DNA from: Tepidibacter aestuarii
GTDB taxonomy: Bacteria > Bacillota > Clostridia > Peptostreptococcales > Peptostreptococcaceae
DNA: 64,000 nt
Assembly: GCF_934924865.1 (NCBI RefSeq)
Contig: NZ_OW235315.1
Coordinates: forward strand, 372,001 to 436,000
Direction: 5' to 3'
The notes under the pieces are model-generated. The model worked only from the letters and a program-made list of their open reading frames with translations, made no database searches and had not been told where the DNA came from. How positions within the stretch are numbered: the stretch's first letter is position 1; the number at the start of each line of letters is the position of its first letter. The position numbers were made by a program, and so were the translations under genes. This document shows, one piece after another, positions 53,551 to 63,871 of this stretch.

Positions 53551-55235
53551 TGAATAACTTAAATACTGACAGCTTTATAGATAAATATATATTGAATAAT
53601 TTTTTAGATAAATGGCAGAAAACTGTTGATATGATGGCTAAACTTTATAATGTTCCTGCAGGACTAATAATGAAAAAAGATGAAGAATCATTAGAAGTTC
53701 TTATTAGTAGCAAAACAGAAGGAAATCCATATAATATAAAAGATAAAATGAAGCTTTTTAGTGGATTATATTGTGAAGAAGTGATTAATACTAAGAATAT
53801 TTTACATATAAAAAATGCGTTAGAAGATGAGAGATGGATAAATAATCCTGATTTAAAATATAATATGATATCATATTTGGGAATTCCTATTAAGTGGCCT
53901 GACGGGAATATTTTTGGAACAATATGTATATTAGATACAAAAGAAAGAGAGTATTCCTCAGTTTATAAGGAACTTATATATCAATTTAAGGATATTATTG
54001 AGGGGGATTTAAGAAATATTATATATCAGTATGAAATTACAGAAAAGGTTAATGAGTTGGAAAAAAATAGACAAGCATATGAAAAGCTTATTGAAGTTAT
54101 GCCAGAAGCTAATATACTTATAAAAGATAATAAAATTAAATCTGCAAATGAAGCTGCATATAAATTGTTAGCTATAGACAAAAAAGAGGATATTATAGGA
54201 ACGGATATGTTAAGCATAATAAAATATTGTGACAATATAAATTTAAATGAAATCATAAAAGGTGTAGAGGAAAAAGGTTTTGTCAGGGGAGTACAAGGGA
54301 GTATTACTAGATTAGATGGGGATAAATTATATTTAGAGTTTTCCTCAACATTTACAGAATTTAAGGGTGAAAAATACATACTTTTGATTATGAAAGATAT
54401 AACTGACAAAATAAAATCTGATCAAATCAAAATGCAATTACAAAAGGAAATTGAAACTGATAGATTAAGGACAGAATTTTTTTCAAATATTTCACATGAG
54501 CTTAGGACACCTGTAAATATTATATATAGTGCAGTTCAAGTTATTGAAAGGGATTATAATCAAAAACATATAGATAAAATTGGAAAATACAATAAAATTA
54601 TTAAACAAAATTGTTATAGATTGATAAGGGTTATTAATAATTTAATAGATATTACTAAAATCGATTTAGGATGTTTTAAATCAAATTTAAATATACACAA
54701 TATAGTTAATTTGATAGAAGAAATAACATTTTCTGTATCACCGTATATTAAATTAAATAATATGAATGTAGTTTTTGATACTGAAGTTGAAGAAAAATAT
54801 ATAGAATGTGATACTGATCTTATTAAAAGAATTATGCTTAATCTTTTATCCAATGCTATCAAGTATGGAAAAAGTGATGGGAATATATATATTAATATTT
54901 ATGATAAAGATTCTAAAGTAGATATTAGTATAAAAGATGACGGTATTGGTATTGCTAAAAACAAGCAAAATACTATTTTTGACAGGTTTATACAGGAAGA
55001 TAGATCATTTACTAGAAAATGTGAAGGAAGTGGAATTGGGTTATCGCTTGTCAAAGCATTTGTAGAATTACAAGGGGGTACAATAACTTTAGAAAGTGAA
55101 GAAGGAATTGGGAGTGAATTTACAATTAGTTTTCCTAACAAAGAATTTTATAAAGAAGATTCAATAATAGAAAAAGATATATTAATTACAGATATTATTG
55201 ATAAAGCAAATATTGAATTTTCTGACATATATTAA
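53550..55235 (+). CDS. Soluble sensor histidine kinase (GAF-PAS-HisKA-HATPase)
   Basis: A 561-aa cytoplasmic kinase. A GAF-like domain spans about 20-160 (YNVPAGLIM, ISYLGIPIKWPDGNIFGTICILD), a PAS domain about 175-290, the HisKA phosphoacceptor is H316 in FFSNISHELRTPVN, and the ATPase has NLLSNAIKYG, DDGIGI and GSGIGLSLVK. No membrane segment is seen and no response regulator is nearby. ATG codons at 53547 and 53550 are both possible; the latter has better spacing from GGGGG. It overlaps the small PAS protein gene and is probably cotranslated with it. Confidence 0.9.
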   Translation: MNNLNTDSFIDKYILNNFLDKWQKTVDMMAKLYNVPAGLIMKKDEESLEVLISSKTEGNPYNIKDKMKLFSGLYCEEVINTKNILHIKNALEDERWINNPDLKYNMISYLGIPIKWPDGNIFGTICILDTKEREYSSVYKELIYQFKDIIEGDLRNIIYQYEITEKVNELEKNRQAYEKLIEVMPEANILIKDNKIKSANEAAYKLLAIDKKEDIIGTDMLSIIKYCDNINLNEIIKGVEEKGFVRGVQGSITRLDGDKLYLEFSSTFTEFKGEKYILLIMKDITDKIKSDQIKMQLQKEIETDRLRTEFFSNISHELRTPVNIIYSAVQVIERDYNQKHIDKIGKYNKIIKQNCYRLIRVINNLIDITKIDLGCFKSNLNIHNIVNLIEEITFSVSPYIKLNNMNVVFDTEVEEKYIECDTDLIKRIMLNLLSNAIKYGKSDGNIYINIYDKDSKVDISIKDDGIGIAKNKQNTIFDRFIQEDRSFTRKCEGSGIGLSLVKAFVELQGGTITLESEEGIGSEFTISFPNKEFYKEDSIIEKDILITDIIDKANIEFSDIY

Positions 55236-55331
55236 CGCTTTTAAAATAAAATTTTTATTAAAAATAGTAAACTTTTTATATAACTTAAACGTCTAATAAG
55301 TATAGAATTAAAATTTAGGAGGCGTTTAATT

Positions 55332-56471
55332 ATGAAAATGAAAAAAATTGTTACTTTAGGATTAACTAGTTGTATATTATTAGGAGGAATTACATCTTCT
55401 TATGCAATATATGATCCAAATATGGATTATTCAAAATTAGATCCTACAAAACCAACAATAATGCTTGCAAAAGATGAAGTAGCAGCTGTTCCAATTAGTG
55501 CTCAAACTGTTAAAGTTGATGTTCAAGAAATAAAAACAGAAAGTGAATACTTAAATGTGAATGCTAGAATACCTCAGTTACAAGGACTAAAAGATGGTGT
55601 ATATCAATTAACTTTAAATGAAACTATAATGAAAGAGGCCATGGCATACATAAATGAAGCTGAGAAAGAATCTAAGCAGTTTGCTGAAGATTGTAAAGAA
55701 AATGGTTGGGAAGTAAGACCGAATACAGTTACAGTACAATTTGAGTTAAAAGATAATTCAGCAATAGATAATTCAATAGTTTCTTTAGAAGTTATTAAAG
55801 CTTTTAATAACGGTGGAACTGGAAACCCAGATATAGATTTTTATAATATTTCAAATAAAGATAAGGCAGAGGAAGTAACTCTTAAAGACTTACTTGGAGA
55901 AAAATACAAAGAAATATCAGATGAGCAAATAAAAAATCAAATAGAGCAAAATAAAGATAAGTACTTTGATGGAGAAAATGGATTTAAAGGAATTTCAGAT
56001 AATCAAAAATTCTACTATGAAAATGGTAATGCAGTAATAGTATTTGATAAATATGAAATAGCCCCTGGAGCTACAGGAAATCCTGAATTCAAAATAGAGA
56101 TGCCACAAGATTCTATTGGAGAGTTTAACTTTGCACTTGTTGTAAATAATGAAGGAATTAAAGCTAATGTGTACCAAAAAGAAGATGGAACTATTATGAT
56201 ACCATTAAGAGTTGTTTCTGAAAAATTAGGATACGAAGTTAAATGGAATGAAGATGATAGATCAGTAGAAATAAAAAAAGGAGCTCAGTATACAAGTGTT
56301 AAGCCAGGGGAAGATAAGTATTTCTTCGCAAAAATGGCTCCGAGATCATTAGGAGCAGCTCCAGAAATTAAAGATTCTACAACTTATGTACCATTTAAGT
56401 TTGTATCTGATATTTTACAAGCTGATGCATCAATGGATGAAACTGGTGTAATTACAATTAATAATAAATAA
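55332..56471 (+). CDS. Secreted protein with DUF4163/DUF3298 and copper amine oxidase-like N-terminal domain
   Basis: A 379-aa exported protein. A signal peptide (about 1-26) ends near SYAIYD. The middle region (about 65-270) matches the PdaC/RsiV-type DUF4163-DUF3298 pair, with SLEVIKAFNNGGTGNPDIDFYNI and EVTLKDLLG. The C-terminus has a copper amine oxidase N-terminal-like repeat (MIPLRVVSEKLGYEVKWNEDDRSVEI and TYVPFKFVSDIL), found in many clostridial surface proteins. It may bind wall polysaccharide or sense lysozyme; no enzyme activity is visible. RBS AGGAGGCG. Confidence 0.8.
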   Translation: MKMKKIVTLGLTSCILLGGITSSYAIYDPNMDYSKLDPTKPTIMLAKDEVAAVPISAQTVKVDVQEIKTESEYLNVNARIPQLQGLKDGVYQLTLNETIMKEAMAYINEAEKESKQFAEDCKENGWEVRPNTVTVQFELKDNSAIDNSIVSLEVIKAFNNGGTGNPDIDFYNISNKDKAEEVTLKDLLGEKYKEISDEQIKNQIEQNKDKYFDGENGFKGISDNQKFYYENGNAVIVFDKYEIAPGATGNPEFKIEMPQDSIGEFNFALVVNNEGIKANVYQKEDGTIMIPLRVVSEKLGYEVKWNEDDRSVEIKKGAQYTSVKPGEDKYFFAKMAPRSLGAAPEIKDSTTYVPFKFVSDILQADASMDETGVITINNK

Positions 56472-56492
56472 AAGCTAAACAGATAAATTAAT

Positions 56493-56534
56493 AAAGACGT
56501 TAAGCCTCTTATATAAGAAGTTTAACGTCTTTTC
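56493..56534 (+). terminator. Terminator after the secreted protein gene
   Basis: AAAGACGTTAAGCCTCTTA pairs with TAAGAAGTTTAACGTCTTT with one G-U pair and one mismatch, followed by T. Confidence 0.75.
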
Positions 56535-56601
56535 ATATATAAGGATAATATATGATATACTATCATCATATGTTAAGTTATAGATAAAGAGGTGAGTTAT
56601 T

Positions 56602-56796
56602 ATGAATGGACAGAAGAGAGCGGATATAAAACCAGGTATAAAGGTAAGTGTTGTTCAAAAACAAGATCAGCGATCTGGGAAATTAACAGAAGGTGTGGTT
56701 CAAAGGATTCTTACAAAATCACCTACACATCCTCATGGGATTAAAGTTATGCTTGAAAGTGGGATTGTAGGTAGAGTTAAAGAAATATTAAATTAA
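56602..56796 (+). CDS. ywbE: YwbE family protein
   Basis: A 64-aa protein that matches the DUF2196/YwbE family over its length: NGQKRADIKPGIKVSVVQKQ, then DQRSGKLTEGVVQRILT and SPTHPHGIKVMLESGIVGRV. The KOW-like fold suggests nucleic-acid binding, but no function is established. RBS GAGGTGAG supports the start, and a terminator follows. Confidence 0.9.
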   Translation: MNGQKRADIKPGIKVSVVQKQDQRSGKLTEGVVQRILTKSPTHPHGIKVMLESGIVGRVKEILN

Positions 56797-56817
56797 ATAA
56801 GTAACTATAATAATGAG

Positions 56818-56846
56818 CATCTAGCTGAGAAGCTAGGTGTTTTTTA
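56818..56846 (+). terminator. Terminator after ywbE
   Basis: CATCTAGCT and AGCTAGGTG pair around a small loop, followed by TTTTTTA. Confidence 0.8.
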
Positions 56847-56849
56847 TAA

Positions 56850-56990
56850 CTAATAGGAATTATATTATTTTCAAATTGTAGATCACAATGATGAAAGAAC
56901 TACATTCGCAACTATTCTAAGCAACAGAGTCGCTAGACTTGTTGGCGCCATGACTCAGTGAGTAGCAACTAGACGAATTTTTTTAGCGAT
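56850..56990 (+). repeat. Repeat family D copy 2 with a short family B-like start
   Basis: AATAGGAATTATATT and CAAATTGTAGAT resemble the start of family B. The following GCAACTATT, TAAGCAACAGAG, CTTGTTGGCG and GACGAATTT align with the minus strand of 37463-37560. The element folds on CAACAGAG/CTTGTTG. It may be a composite of two repeats. Confidence 0.55.
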
Positions 56991-57022
56991 ATAATAATTT
57001 GATTAATATAAAGGTGGTAATG

Positions 57023-57670
57023 ATGAAACAAAAAATTATTTTGATTCACGGATATAATAAAAAATCTAAAGATATGAAGGTCTTAAAGAATAATTTAGAA
57101 AAGCTTGGATACGAAGGTGCCTTAGTAGATCTACCACTTACCTTCAAAGAAATTGAACACTCTACTAACATATTAGAAAGTATCATTTCTGAAATGTCAA
57201 AAGATATAAAAGAAGATGAAAAAATACATCTTGTTGGACATAGTACAGGTGGGTTAATTATAAGACATTTGCTATCTACTACTAAGTACTTAGATAAAAT
57301 AGATAAATGTGTATTAATAGCAACACCAAATAATGGGAGTGAACTAGCAGATATTGTTGGTAACACTATGAGAATATTTACAAATATTTTTAAAACTTTA
57401 AAATCTATTCAAAGTGAAAATGTAAAAGCTTTAAACCTTAAAGATAATCATGAGATTGAAATTGGGGCAATAGCGGGTAATAAACAAAATCTATTTTTAG
57501 GCAAATTTCTAGCTGGAGAAAACGACGGTAGAGTTACAATAAGCTCTGTTAAGTTTGACGGTTTAAAGGATTTTGTCAAACTTCCCTATGGACATAAAGA
57601 TATTCATTATCAACTTGAAACTGTTGAATTGATTGATTCGTTTCTAAAATATGGTACCTTTTATAAATAA
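57023..57670 (+). CDS. Alpha/beta hydrolase, lipase/esterase-like
   Basis: A 215-aa cytoplasmic hydrolase. HGYNKKS near residue 9-15 forms the oxyanion region, the nucleophile is S74 in GHSTGG, and a C-terminal His lies in GHKDIHYQ; AGENDGRV may give the acid. The lipase-like pattern (LIIRHLL, LIATPNNGSELAD) suggests an esterase or acylhydrolase; the substrate is unknown. ATGs at 57020 and 57023 follow AAGGTGG; the second has better spacing. The frame is also open from 56999, but without a ribosome site. Confidence 0.82.
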   Translation: MKQKIILIHGYNKKSKDMKVLKNNLEKLGYEGALVDLPLTFKEIEHSTNILESIISEMSKDIKEDEKIHLVGHSTGGLIIRHLLSTTKYLDKIDKCVLIATPNNGSELADIVGNTMRIFTNIFKTLKSIQSENVKALNLKDNHEIEIGAIAGNKQNLFLGKFLAGENDGRVTISSVKFDGLKDFVKLPYGHKDIHYQLETVELIDSFLKYGTFYK

Positions 57671-57822
57671 AAAGCACAAAATCTGAATATATTAATTATC
57701 AATGGGTATATAAGGAAAATAGATTCCGAAAGATTAAACTATATATATAGAAAAAATCTGGCATAATGAATAAAAAGCATGTTAATAAAACAATTATAAG
57801 AATTTTTAAATAGGGGGAAGTT

Positions 57823-59490
57823 ATGCTAAGAACAATAAAGAGAAAAATTATTTTTATATTATTATTATTGATGGTACCATTTATTTTAAATGTTATGTTT
57901 TTATTTACTACTTTAAAAGATTTAGAAAATGATGGTGTTGCAATAAATCTTTCTGGCAGCCAGAGGATGAGAACTATGCTGTTAGGTATGTATACATTAG
58001 ATTATTTAGATGATATAGAAAGAGGAGAAAATACAGAAAAATCAAAAGAAATATTGACAGCTGAGTTAGAAAAATATAAGAAGATTATGGATGGTCTTGT
58101 AGAGGGAGATAAAACCCTTGGATTAAATAAGAATTCAAATCAAGATATTGTAAATGAAGTAATTAGTGCAGATAAAAATCTTTATAATTATATTGAACCT
58201 ATTGAAAATGCAATAAATGGAAATATATCTGAGGATTTGAGAGAGCATATTATAGCTAATGCATCACCATTAAAAAATGAAATTAATGATATAGTTTTAA
58301 TGTATCAAAAAAGTTATGATAATAAGATTAAGTGGCTAAAAATTGTTGAAGCTAGTATGTTGATCTTTGGATTTGTTATTTTCTTTGTTAGTGTTATGTT
58401 TAGTAAAAAGCTTATTACTACACCGGTTAATAATTTGCTATCTAAAATGAATGATATTGCTCAGGGAGAAGGCGATCTTACTTCAAGAGTAAATATTAAT
58501 ACTGGGGATGAGCTTGAAAGCTTGGGAAATGCATTCAATATTTTTGTAGAAAAAATCCAAATACTTATTAATAAACTGAAGGAAGATATTGAATTTATAT
58601 CTACTGCTACTTATGATATACAAGGAGCAAGTGATTTAGTTAATGATGGTATCAATAATATATCTAATCAAGTTAATGAGGTATCTGATGTTGCTCAAAC
58701 AAATGCTGGTGTATCAGAAGAAGTAAATGCTAGTATTGTAGAATTAGAGCATAATGCTAAAAATATATCTGACCAAATGAATGAAAATGCCAAAAAGAGT
58801 CAAGAAGTAGAGAAGTTTACAAGATTAGGAGATCAGTCTGTAACGGAAGTGCTAAAATCAAATAATTTAGTTATGGAATCTAATAAAAATACTAAAAAAA
58901 TTATTAACGAACTTAGAAAATCAAGTAAGAATATTGGAGATGTTGTCACTTTAATTAAATCTATTGCTGAACAAACGAATCTTCTTGCTTTAAATGCTTC
59001 GATTGAGGCAGCAAGAGCAGGCGAGCAGGGGAAAGGTTTTGCTGTAGTTGCAGAAGAAGTGAGAAAATTGGCTGAAGAATCTAAAACATCAGTTCAATCT
59101 ATTGTTGAAGCAATAGATTATATCCAAGATGCATCTATAAAAGCAGTTGAAGCTATAGAAGATGGAAATGTTAAATCAAATAATTCTGTTGAGCGTGCAA
59201 AAGAAGCTAAAGAGCAGTTTGAAAAAATCTTAGAATCTGTTTATGAAATTAAAGAATTCTCACGAGAATCAGCTGAATTATCTAATAAACAAGCTCGAAT
59301 AACAGAAGAAATTTCAAATGCTACTGATCAAGTAACTCAAACTTCTGTAGAAAATGCTGCATCAGTAGATGAAATAAACTCTATCATTGTGAATCAAGCA
59401 AGGAGTTTTACAACAATTACAGAAAATATTACTAGATTAAATATGCAGACAAATCAATTGAAAAAATTATCAGATAAATTTAAGGTTTAA
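57823..59490 (+). CDS. Methyl-accepting chemotaxis protein with NarX/PilJ-like sensor
   Basis: A 555-aa chemoreceptor. A membrane segment (about 9-30) and a second (about 178-200) enclose a helical external domain that begins with [16 protein letters not shown], like the P-box of nitrate sensor NarX and the PilJ N-terminal domain. A HAMP domain follows ([20 protein letters not shown]), then the coiled coil with the intact receptor tip [37 protein letters not shown]. It should signal to CheA. The P-box suggests nitrate or a related anion as ligand, which is inference. No che genes are nearby. Confidence 0.9.
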   Translation: MLRTIKRKIIFILLLLMVPFILNVMFLFTTLKDLENDGVAINLSGSQRMRTMLLGMYTLDYLDDIERGENTEKSKEILTAELEKYKKIMDGLVEGDKTLGLNKNSNQDIVNEVISADKNLYNYIEPIENAINGNISEDLREHIIANASPLKNEINDIVLMYQKSYDNKIKWLKIVEASMLIFGFVIFFVSVMFSKKLITTPVNNLLSKMNDIAQGEGDLTSRVNINTGDELESLGNAFNIFVEKIQILINKLKEDIEFISTATYDIQGASDLVNDGINNISNQVNEVSDVAQTNAGVSEEVNASIVELEHNAKNISDQMNENAKKSQEVEKFTRLGDQSVTEVLKSNNLVMESNKNTKKIINELRKSSKNIGDVVTLIKSIAEQTNLLALNASIEAARAGEQGKGFAVVAEEVRKLAEESKTSVQSIVEAIDYIQDASIKAVEAIEDGNVKSNNSVERAKEAKEQFEKILESVYEIKEFSRESAELSNKQARITEEISNATDQVTQTSVENAASVDEINSIIVNQARSFTTITENITRLNMQTNQLKKLSDKFKV

Positions 59491-59507
59491 TTATTATTAG
59501 AATGAAA

Positions 59508-59545
59508 TAAAAAATATCCTATAGAAATAATAGGATATTTTTTAT
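59508..59545 (+). terminator. Terminator after the chemoreceptor gene
   Basis: AAAAATATCCTAT and ATAGGATATTTTTT pair around an eight-base loop, ending in a T run. Confidence 0.85.
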
Positions 59546-59741
59546 TGTATATTTTTTTTACTATAATATTAATATATATTCAAGTTAAATAGATTAAGTA
59601 AGCTTTTTATTTTAAATTTTTGTGAAATTATTTATAGTAAAGTTAAATTATTTATATTATTTGGTATAATAGTATTCACAGAAAATAAATTCCAAATAAA
59701 CACTTAAAATCACAAAATAATGCTAAAAAGTAGGTGATATA

Positions 59742-60506
59742 TTGTTAGCAAGAGATAGACAAAATAAAATATTAGAAAGGTTAAATCAACAAGGATCTAT
59801 AAAAGTTTCTAAATTAATAGAATTATTTAATGTATCAATAGAAACTGTTAGAAGAGATTTAGAGTATTTAGAAAAAGAAGGATTATTAAAAAGGGTATAT
59901 GGTGGAGCAGTATTAGAAGAAGTAAATAGTAAAGAGTTAAATTTTAAAGTAAGAGAGATTAAAGATGTTGATTTGAAAAAAGAGATTGCAAAAATAGCTA
60001 CTAGGTATGTAAAAGAAGGAGACTCAATAGCATTAGATGTTTCAACAACAAATCATGAATTTGCAAAGGAACTTAAAAATCACTTTAATAATCTAACTAT
60101 TATTACAAATTCGATTAATATAGCTTTGGAACTGTCTGATATGAAAAACTATAATATAGTTCTAGTAGGTGGATTGCTAAGACATGAAGAAAGATGTTTA
60201 GTTGGTAATTTAGCAGAAACTTTATTAGATGAATTTCATATAGATACAACATTTTTAAGTATGAGCGGAATTTCAGTGAATGCACAATTAACGGATTATG
60301 GATTTGGAGAAGTTGGAGTAAAGAAGAAAATGATCTGTATAGGACAAAAAACTATTGTACTTGCACAGAGTACAAAGTTTGATGTAGCATGTTTATTAAA
60401 TGTAGCAACGTTTGATGATATAGATATGATAATAACTGATTCAAAACTTAATAAAAATATACTTCAAAAATATCTTGATTTAGGTGTTGATATTATAAAC
60501 AAATAG
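59742..60506 (+). CDS. DeoR-family transcriptional regulator
   Basis: A 254-aa repressor with an N-terminal winged helix-turn-helix (residues 5-57, KVSKLIELFNVSIETVRRDLEYLE, then GLLKRVYGGA) and a C-terminal sugar-phosphate binding domain (GDSIALDVSTTN, TDSKLN). Start is TTG after AGGTG. It precedes a sugar ABC operon on the same strand and has its own terminator, so it is the likely regulator of that operon. The inducer is unknown. Confidence 0.92.
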   Translation: MLARDRQNKILERLNQQGSIKVSKLIELFNVSIETVRRDLEYLEKEGLLKRVYGGAVLEEVNSKELNFKVREIKDVDLKKEIAKIATRYVKEGDSIALDVSTTNHEFAKELKNHFNNLTIITNSINIALELSDMKNYNIVLVGGLLRHEERCLVGNLAETLLDEFHIDTTFLSMSGISVNAQLTDYGFGEVGVKKKMICIGQKTIVLAQSTKFDVACLLNVATFDDIDMIITDSKLNKNILQKYLDLGVDIINK

Positions 60507-60508
60507 GA

Positions 60509-60541
60509 GAAGACTAGTGAACTATTTCACTGGTCTTTTTA
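60509..60541 (+). terminator. Terminator between the regulator and the ABC operon
   Basis: AAGACTAGTGAA pairs with TTCACTGGTCTT (one G-U pair) and runs into TTTTTA. Confidence 0.85.
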
Positions 60542-60712
60542 TTTGTTTATAATAAATAATATTACTTTACAAGTTGTATTGTTGTGTGATTATGTGTAAT
60601 TAATAGCAATTTAACATTTACTTAACTAGACCTTAATAAAATTCAAACAAAAGTATATTAAAATAAACTTGTAGTAAATAACAAATAAAAAATTGAAATA
60701 GGGAGTGATTTT

Positions 60713-61600
60713 GTGGAATTTATATCTAAGTTAAAAAATAATGAAAAGACGACTGCACTTATATATATATTGCCAGCTTTTATACCTCTTTTATTATTTT
60801 GGATATGGCCAATGATTAATTCTGTATATATAAGTTTTACAGATTGGGATTATATGAGTATTGATTATAACTTTGTTGGATTTCAAAATTATATAGACTT
60901 ATTTACTGACCCTCAATTTTATAAAGTTTTAAAAAATACATTATATTTTTCTGTTGGTACTGTTATTCCAACAATAGTTGGAGGTCTTTGTCTCTCATTA
61001 ATTTTAAAAAATAAAATAAGTGGATCAGGAGTATATAAAACCCTATTATTTTCTCCATGGATTACTCCAACAGTTGCAATATCAATTGTATGGTCATGGA
61101 TATTTGAGCCAAGATATGGACTTGCCAACTGGATACTTAGTTTATTAAATCTTCCAAAGCTAGAGTGGACACATAGCTCTGAAACTGCAATGTTAGCAAT
61201 AATAGTAGTAACAGTTTGGAAGGGAATAGGGTGGGCAATGATATTTTATCTTTCAGCACTTGAAAAAGTTCCAAAAGAACTTTATGAGGCAGCTTCAATA
61301 GATGGAGCAAATTCATGGCAGAAATTTAAAAATGTAACTTTACCAATGATATCACCTACAACTTTTTTCTTAACAATAATTACAACTATAAATGCACTTC
61401 AAGCTTATGATCAGATACAAATATTAACTCAAGGTGGACCTGCTGGAAGTACAAGAACAATACTTTATATGTATTATCAAAGTGCATTTGAAAACTTTAA
61501 TATAGGGCAAGCAACGGCAGTAGCTACAGTATTAGTTATTATAACAGCAATATTATCTTTAATTCAATTCATTGCATCTAAAAAATGGGTTCATTATTAA
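60713..61600 (+). CDS. Sugar ABC transporter permease, MalF/UgpA type
   Basis: A 295-aa CUT1 permease with about six membrane segments. The EAA loop is clear (YEAASIDGANSWQKFKNVTLPMISP, near residue 195-219). It starts with GTG after GGGAG. Together with the following permease and binding protein, it forms a second carbohydrate importer of the window. No ATPase is encoded before the window ends. Confidence 0.9.
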   Translation: MEFISKLKNNEKTTALIYILPAFIPLLLFWIWPMINSVYISFTDWDYMSIDYNFVGFQNYIDLFTDPQFYKVLKNTLYFSVGTVIPTIVGGLCLSLILKNKISGSGVYKTLLFSPWITPTVAISIVWSWIFEPRYGLANWILSLLNLPKLEWTHSSETAMLAIIVVTVWKGIGWAMIFYLSALEKVPKELYEAASIDGANSWQKFKNVTLPMISPTTFFLTIITTINALQAYDQIQILTQGGPAGSTRTILYMYYQSAFENFNIGQATAVATVLVIITAILSLIQFIASKKWVHY

Positions 61601-61617
61601 AGAGGGGAGGTATTTAT

Positions 61618-62505
61618 ATGGAAGTAGTGCAAAAGTATATAGGGTTAAAGGCAAGAGAAAAAAATATAACTAAAAGAAAACTAAATATTAAAGGATTATT
61701 TACTCATTTAAGTCTTATATTCTTCAGTATTATAATGATATTCCCGTTTATATGGATGATAGTAAGTGCTCTTAAAACAAAAGAAGAAATGTGGCAGTTT
61801 CCACCGTCATTGATTCCACAAGTTCCACAGTGGCAGAACTTTATAGAAGCATTTGGTTCAGCACCTTTTGGATTATATATGTTTAATAGTACATTTACAG
61901 CAATTGCAATTGTTGCGATACAGGTTGTTAATTCTGCAATGATAGCATATGCATTAACACAACTTGAATTTAAAGGGAAAAAATATTTATTTGGAATAAT
62001 ACTTGGAACTTATATGCTTCCAGGTGCAGCAACATTTGTACCTAGTTATATAATTTTATCAAAGTTAAATCTTCTAAATTCATATACAGGATTAATAATA
62101 TCAAATGCAGTCAATATATTTGGAATATTTTTGATAAGACAAGCATTTTTACAAGTAAATAAAAGCTTAGTAGAAGCAGCAAAAATAGATGGAGCAAATC
62201 ACTGGCAAATACTTTGGAAAATATTATTCCCTTTAACGAAACCTTCATTTATAACTTTTGGGTTAATAAGCTTTGTTACTAATTATAATAACTATCTATG
62301 GCCTTCATTAATAATTAAAAATCCAGAACTAAATCTTATTTCTATGGGACTTAGACAGTTCTTTATTCAAGAAGGAGCTTATGGAACTGAGTGGCCAGTA
62401 GTTATGGCTGCAAGTACATTTACAGTACTTCCTTTATTAATATTGTTCTTAGTAGCTCAAAAATGGTTTATGAATGGATTTTCTGATACAGGTGTTAAAG
62501 GATAA
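61618..62505 (+). CDS. Sugar ABC transporter permease, MalG/UgpE type
   Basis: A 295-aa CUT1 permease, six segments, with the EAA loop VEAAKIDGANHWQILWKILF then PLTKP. The frame is open from 61585, but the ATG at 61618 after GAGGGGAGG is the true start. It lies 17 bases after the MalF-type gene. The partner binding-protein gene follows with a 29-base gap. Confidence 0.9.
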   Translation: MEVVQKYIGLKAREKNITKRKLNIKGLFTHLSLIFFSIIMIFPFIWMIVSALKTKEEMWQFPPSLIPQVPQWQNFIEAFGSAPFGLYMFNSTFTAIAIVAIQVVNSAMIAYALTQLEFKGKKYLFGIILGTYMLPGAATFVPSYIILSKLNLLNSYTGLIISNAVNIFGIFLIRQAFLQVNKSLVEAAKIDGANHWQILWKILFPLTKPSFITFGLISFVTNYNNYLWPSLIIKNPELNLISMGLRQFFIQEGAYGTEWPVVMAASTFTVLPLLILFLVAQKWFMNGFSDTGVKG

Positions 62506-62534
62506 CCAATAATTAATATAAAGGAGAGAGTGGG

Positions 62535-63848
62535 ATGAAAAATTTATTTAAAAAAGTTATCTGCTTATCAGTAGTAGTAGCAATTTTATTAGGTGTACTA
62601 AGTGGATGTTCAACTAAAGAGGAAGCTAAAACAATTGATGGAAAAATTGAAATTGAATACTGGTATGGATTAGGTGGAAAGCTTGGAGAAAATATGGCAG
62701 CTGCAATTAATGAATTCAATAAATCACAAGATAAATATGTAATAAAAGGAATAGCTCAAGGAAGTTATTCAGAAACATATCAATCACTTCAAGCATCTAT
62801 AGCATCAGGTAATGCTCCCGGTGTAGTTTTACTTGACAATGCTTATACTAATACTTTGGCAAATAAAGGTTTACTTGAAGATCTAAATGAATTTGTTAAA
62901 AATGATGATAGTTTCAATGAAGATGATTTTGTAGAGGCTTTTATAAATCAGGGAAGATATAGTGATAAATTATATGCACTTCCAGCTTATGGAACTACTC
63001 AGGTATTATATTACAACAAAGAAGCTTTTGAAAAAGCTGGCATATCCGAAGATTCTTTAAATACATGGGAAGGTCTTGCTGATGCTGCAAGAAAGTTAAC
63101 TGTAAAAAAAGGAGATGAAGTAGTATTTTACGGTTGGGAACCTATGTGGGGAAGATTAAATATGATAGATTCAGCATTAAGCAATGGAGCAAAATTTTTA
63201 AGTGAAGATGGAACTAAAGTTATGATAAATTCATCTGAATGGATGCATGTTTTAGAGTCATTTAGAAAGTGGATGCATGATGATAAAATAATGAGAATAC
63301 ACTATGGTGGACAAGGATGGGAATATTGGTATTCAACAATTGATGATGTAATGCAAGATAGAGCAGCAGGATATACAGGTTCTTCTGGAGATCAAGGAGA
63401 TTTAGATTTTAATAAGCTTGCTGCACATGAACAACCAGCATGGAAAGGACATGAGGCAAGACCTATTGCTGAGGCTCAAAATTTAGCTATACCAATAGGA
63501 TTAAGTGAAGAAGAAAAGCAATGTGCATATGAATTTATGAAGTTCTTTACAGGAACAAAAAATACAGCTAAATGGTCTATGAATACTGGATATATAGCAG
63601 TTAGAAAATCAGCAACTGATGATGAAGATTTTAAAACTTATGCTCAGGAAAATCCACAAGCATTAGTCCCACTAAAACAAGCTACACATGCATCTAAACG
63701 TTGGATAGATCCAACTGGTGGTAAAATTTATGATGCTATTAGTATAGCTGTAGATAAAGTTCAAATTGAAAACATATCTGCTAAAGAGGCTTTAGATGAA
63801 GCACAAAAGACCGCTCAAAGAGAATTAGATAAGATCCTTAATAAATAG
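62535..63848 (+). CDS. Sugar ABC transporter substrate-binding lipoprotein
   Basis: A 437-aa extracellular binding protein of family 1. The signal peptide ends in the lipobox LSGC; lipidated Cys near residue 25. EIEYWYGLGGKLGENMAAAI begins the mature domain, as in UgpB/MalE relatives, and RPIAEAQNLAIPIG follows in the second domain. UgpB-like features could mean a glycerol-3-phosphate-type substrate, but this cannot be told from sequence alone. The start follows AAGGAGAG. Confidence 0.92.
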   Translation: MKNLFKKVICLSVVVAILLGVLSGCSTKEEAKTIDGKIEIEYWYGLGGKLGENMAAAINEFNKSQDKYVIKGIAQGSYSETYQSLQASIASGNAPGVVLLDNAYTNTLANKGLLEDLNEFVKNDDSFNEDDFVEAFINQGRYSDKLYALPAYGTTQVLYYNKEAFEKAGISEDSLNTWEGLADAARKLTVKKGDEVVFYGWEPMWGRLNMIDSALSNGAKFLSEDGTKVMINSSEWMHVLESFRKWMHDDKIMRIHYGGQGWEYWYSTIDDVMQDRAAGYTGSSGDQGDLDFNKLAAHEQPAWKGHEARPIAEAQNLAIPIGLSEEEKQCAYEFMKFFTGTKNTAKWSMNTGYIAVRKSATDDEDFKTYAQENPQALVPLKQATHASKRWIDPTGGKIYDAISIAVDKVQIENISAKEALDEAQKTAQRELDKILNK

Positions 63849-63871
63849 AGATATATCAAGGAGGGGAAATA

